Of a stretch of DNA of 5,123 bases, positions 4,869 to 5,123 are shown piece after piece (positions within the stretch are counted from its first letter, which is position 1; each line of letters starts with the position of its first letter). The notes under the pieces were generated by a model that saw nothing but the letters and a program-made list of their open reading frames with translations, was not told the origin of the DNA and did not search any database. The translations under genes were made by a program, and so were the position numbers. Origin of the DNA: Candidatus Omnitrophota bacterium (GTDB lineage Bacteria; Omnitrophota; Gorgyraeia; Aquiviventales; Aquiviventaceae); assembly GCA_016193195.1 (NCBI GenBank), contig JACPSQ010000110.1, positions 1 through 5,123 of the forward strand, in the 5' to 3' direction.

Positions 4869-5123
4869 CATCCTTAAAAGGCATTCCAGCCGCCCCAGGG
4901 ATCGCCATGGGCAAAGCGCTCTTCTTTGACAGCGGAGACGTGTCAGTCCCTCGGCGTCCCATTACGGAGGACCAAATCCCCACTGAGGTCCTCCGGTTTG
5001 AAGAGGCGCTGATCAAGACCCGCCATCAGATCCTCGACATCCAGAAGAGGCTCTCAGACGATCTCGGCCAGGAACATGCCGAGATCTTGAACGCGCACCT
5101 CTTGGTGCTCGAGGACCAAGCCC
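4865..5123 (+). CDS. ptsI: PTS enzyme I (PEP-protein phosphotransferase), N-terminal part, cut by the window end
   Basis: The first 86 codons are present and the frame is open to the window end. Enzyme I takes phosphate from phosphoenolpyruvate and passes it to HPr. The start MTSLKGIPAAPGIAMGKA is the typical enzyme I N-terminus (KGIxAxPGIAxGKA, residues 5-18). It is followed by RFEEAL (44-49) and the helical HPr-binding domain pattern EHAEILNAHLLVLEDQ (70-85). The catalytic histidine, expected near residue 190, lies outside the window. The start ATG overlaps the ptsH stop by ATGA and has no strong Shine-Dalgarno of its own, so coupling to ptsH is likely. A standard-type enzyme I is more likely than the GAF-containing PtsP form, because no GAF domain precedes the motif. 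Confidence 0.96.
   Translation, partial: MTSLKGIPAAPGIAMGKALFFDSGDVSVPRRPITEDQIPTEVLRFEEALIKTRHQILDIQKRLSDDLGQEHAEILNAHLLVLEDQA

Overview
The window looks like GC-rich bacterial chromosome. It holds a tRNA-Gly(GCC), then five same-strand genes in one probable operon: ptsN-type EIIA, yvcK/CofD-like protein, a GH57 alpha-glucan enzyme, ptsH (HPr) and the start of ptsI (enzyme I). No sugar-specific EIIB or EIIC is present here, so this looks like a regulatory PTS branch (PTS-Ntr-like) rather than a sugar transporter. The gene set and the abundance of small palindromic repeats remind me of Nitrospirota, Methylomirabilota or similar lineages. That placement comes from memory and is weak.

Layout: 1-72 tRNA-Gly. 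About 50 nt later comes ptsN (119-598; the start may be 125). yvcK follows after 10 nt (609-2006). From 1988 to 2268 there is a 281-bp palindromic element with 19-bp perfect terminal inverted repeats and two internal 106-nt imperfect hairpins. The GH57 gene (2273-4495) carries an in-frame 91-nt inverted heptamer repeat at 3320-3410. A second small element (4497-4589) has 13-bp terminal inverted repeats, two internal hairpins and a 5-bp ATGAT duplication, and sits on the GH57/ptsH junction. ptsH (4590-4868) overlaps ptsI (4865 to the window end) by ATGA.

How the genes may work together: enzyme I would pass phosphate from PEP to HPr His18 and on to EIIA His72. HPr also keeps the serine site used by HPr kinase in other bacteria. 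YvcK-family proteins bind UDP-GlcNAc and act at the gluconeogenesis/cell-wall branch. The GH57 enzyme would rearrange or degrade alpha-glucan such as glycogen. Together they suggest PTS control of storage glucan and central carbon flow, which is an inference from gene order.

The most notable feature is that three unrelated-looking palindromic repeats have entered this one operon without visibly breaking it. One supplies the yvcK stop codon, one adds 30 residues inside an enzyme, and one has split ptsH from what looks like its original Shine-Dalgarno sequence while keeping an ATGA-type coupling chain. No wholly new enzymatic system was found.
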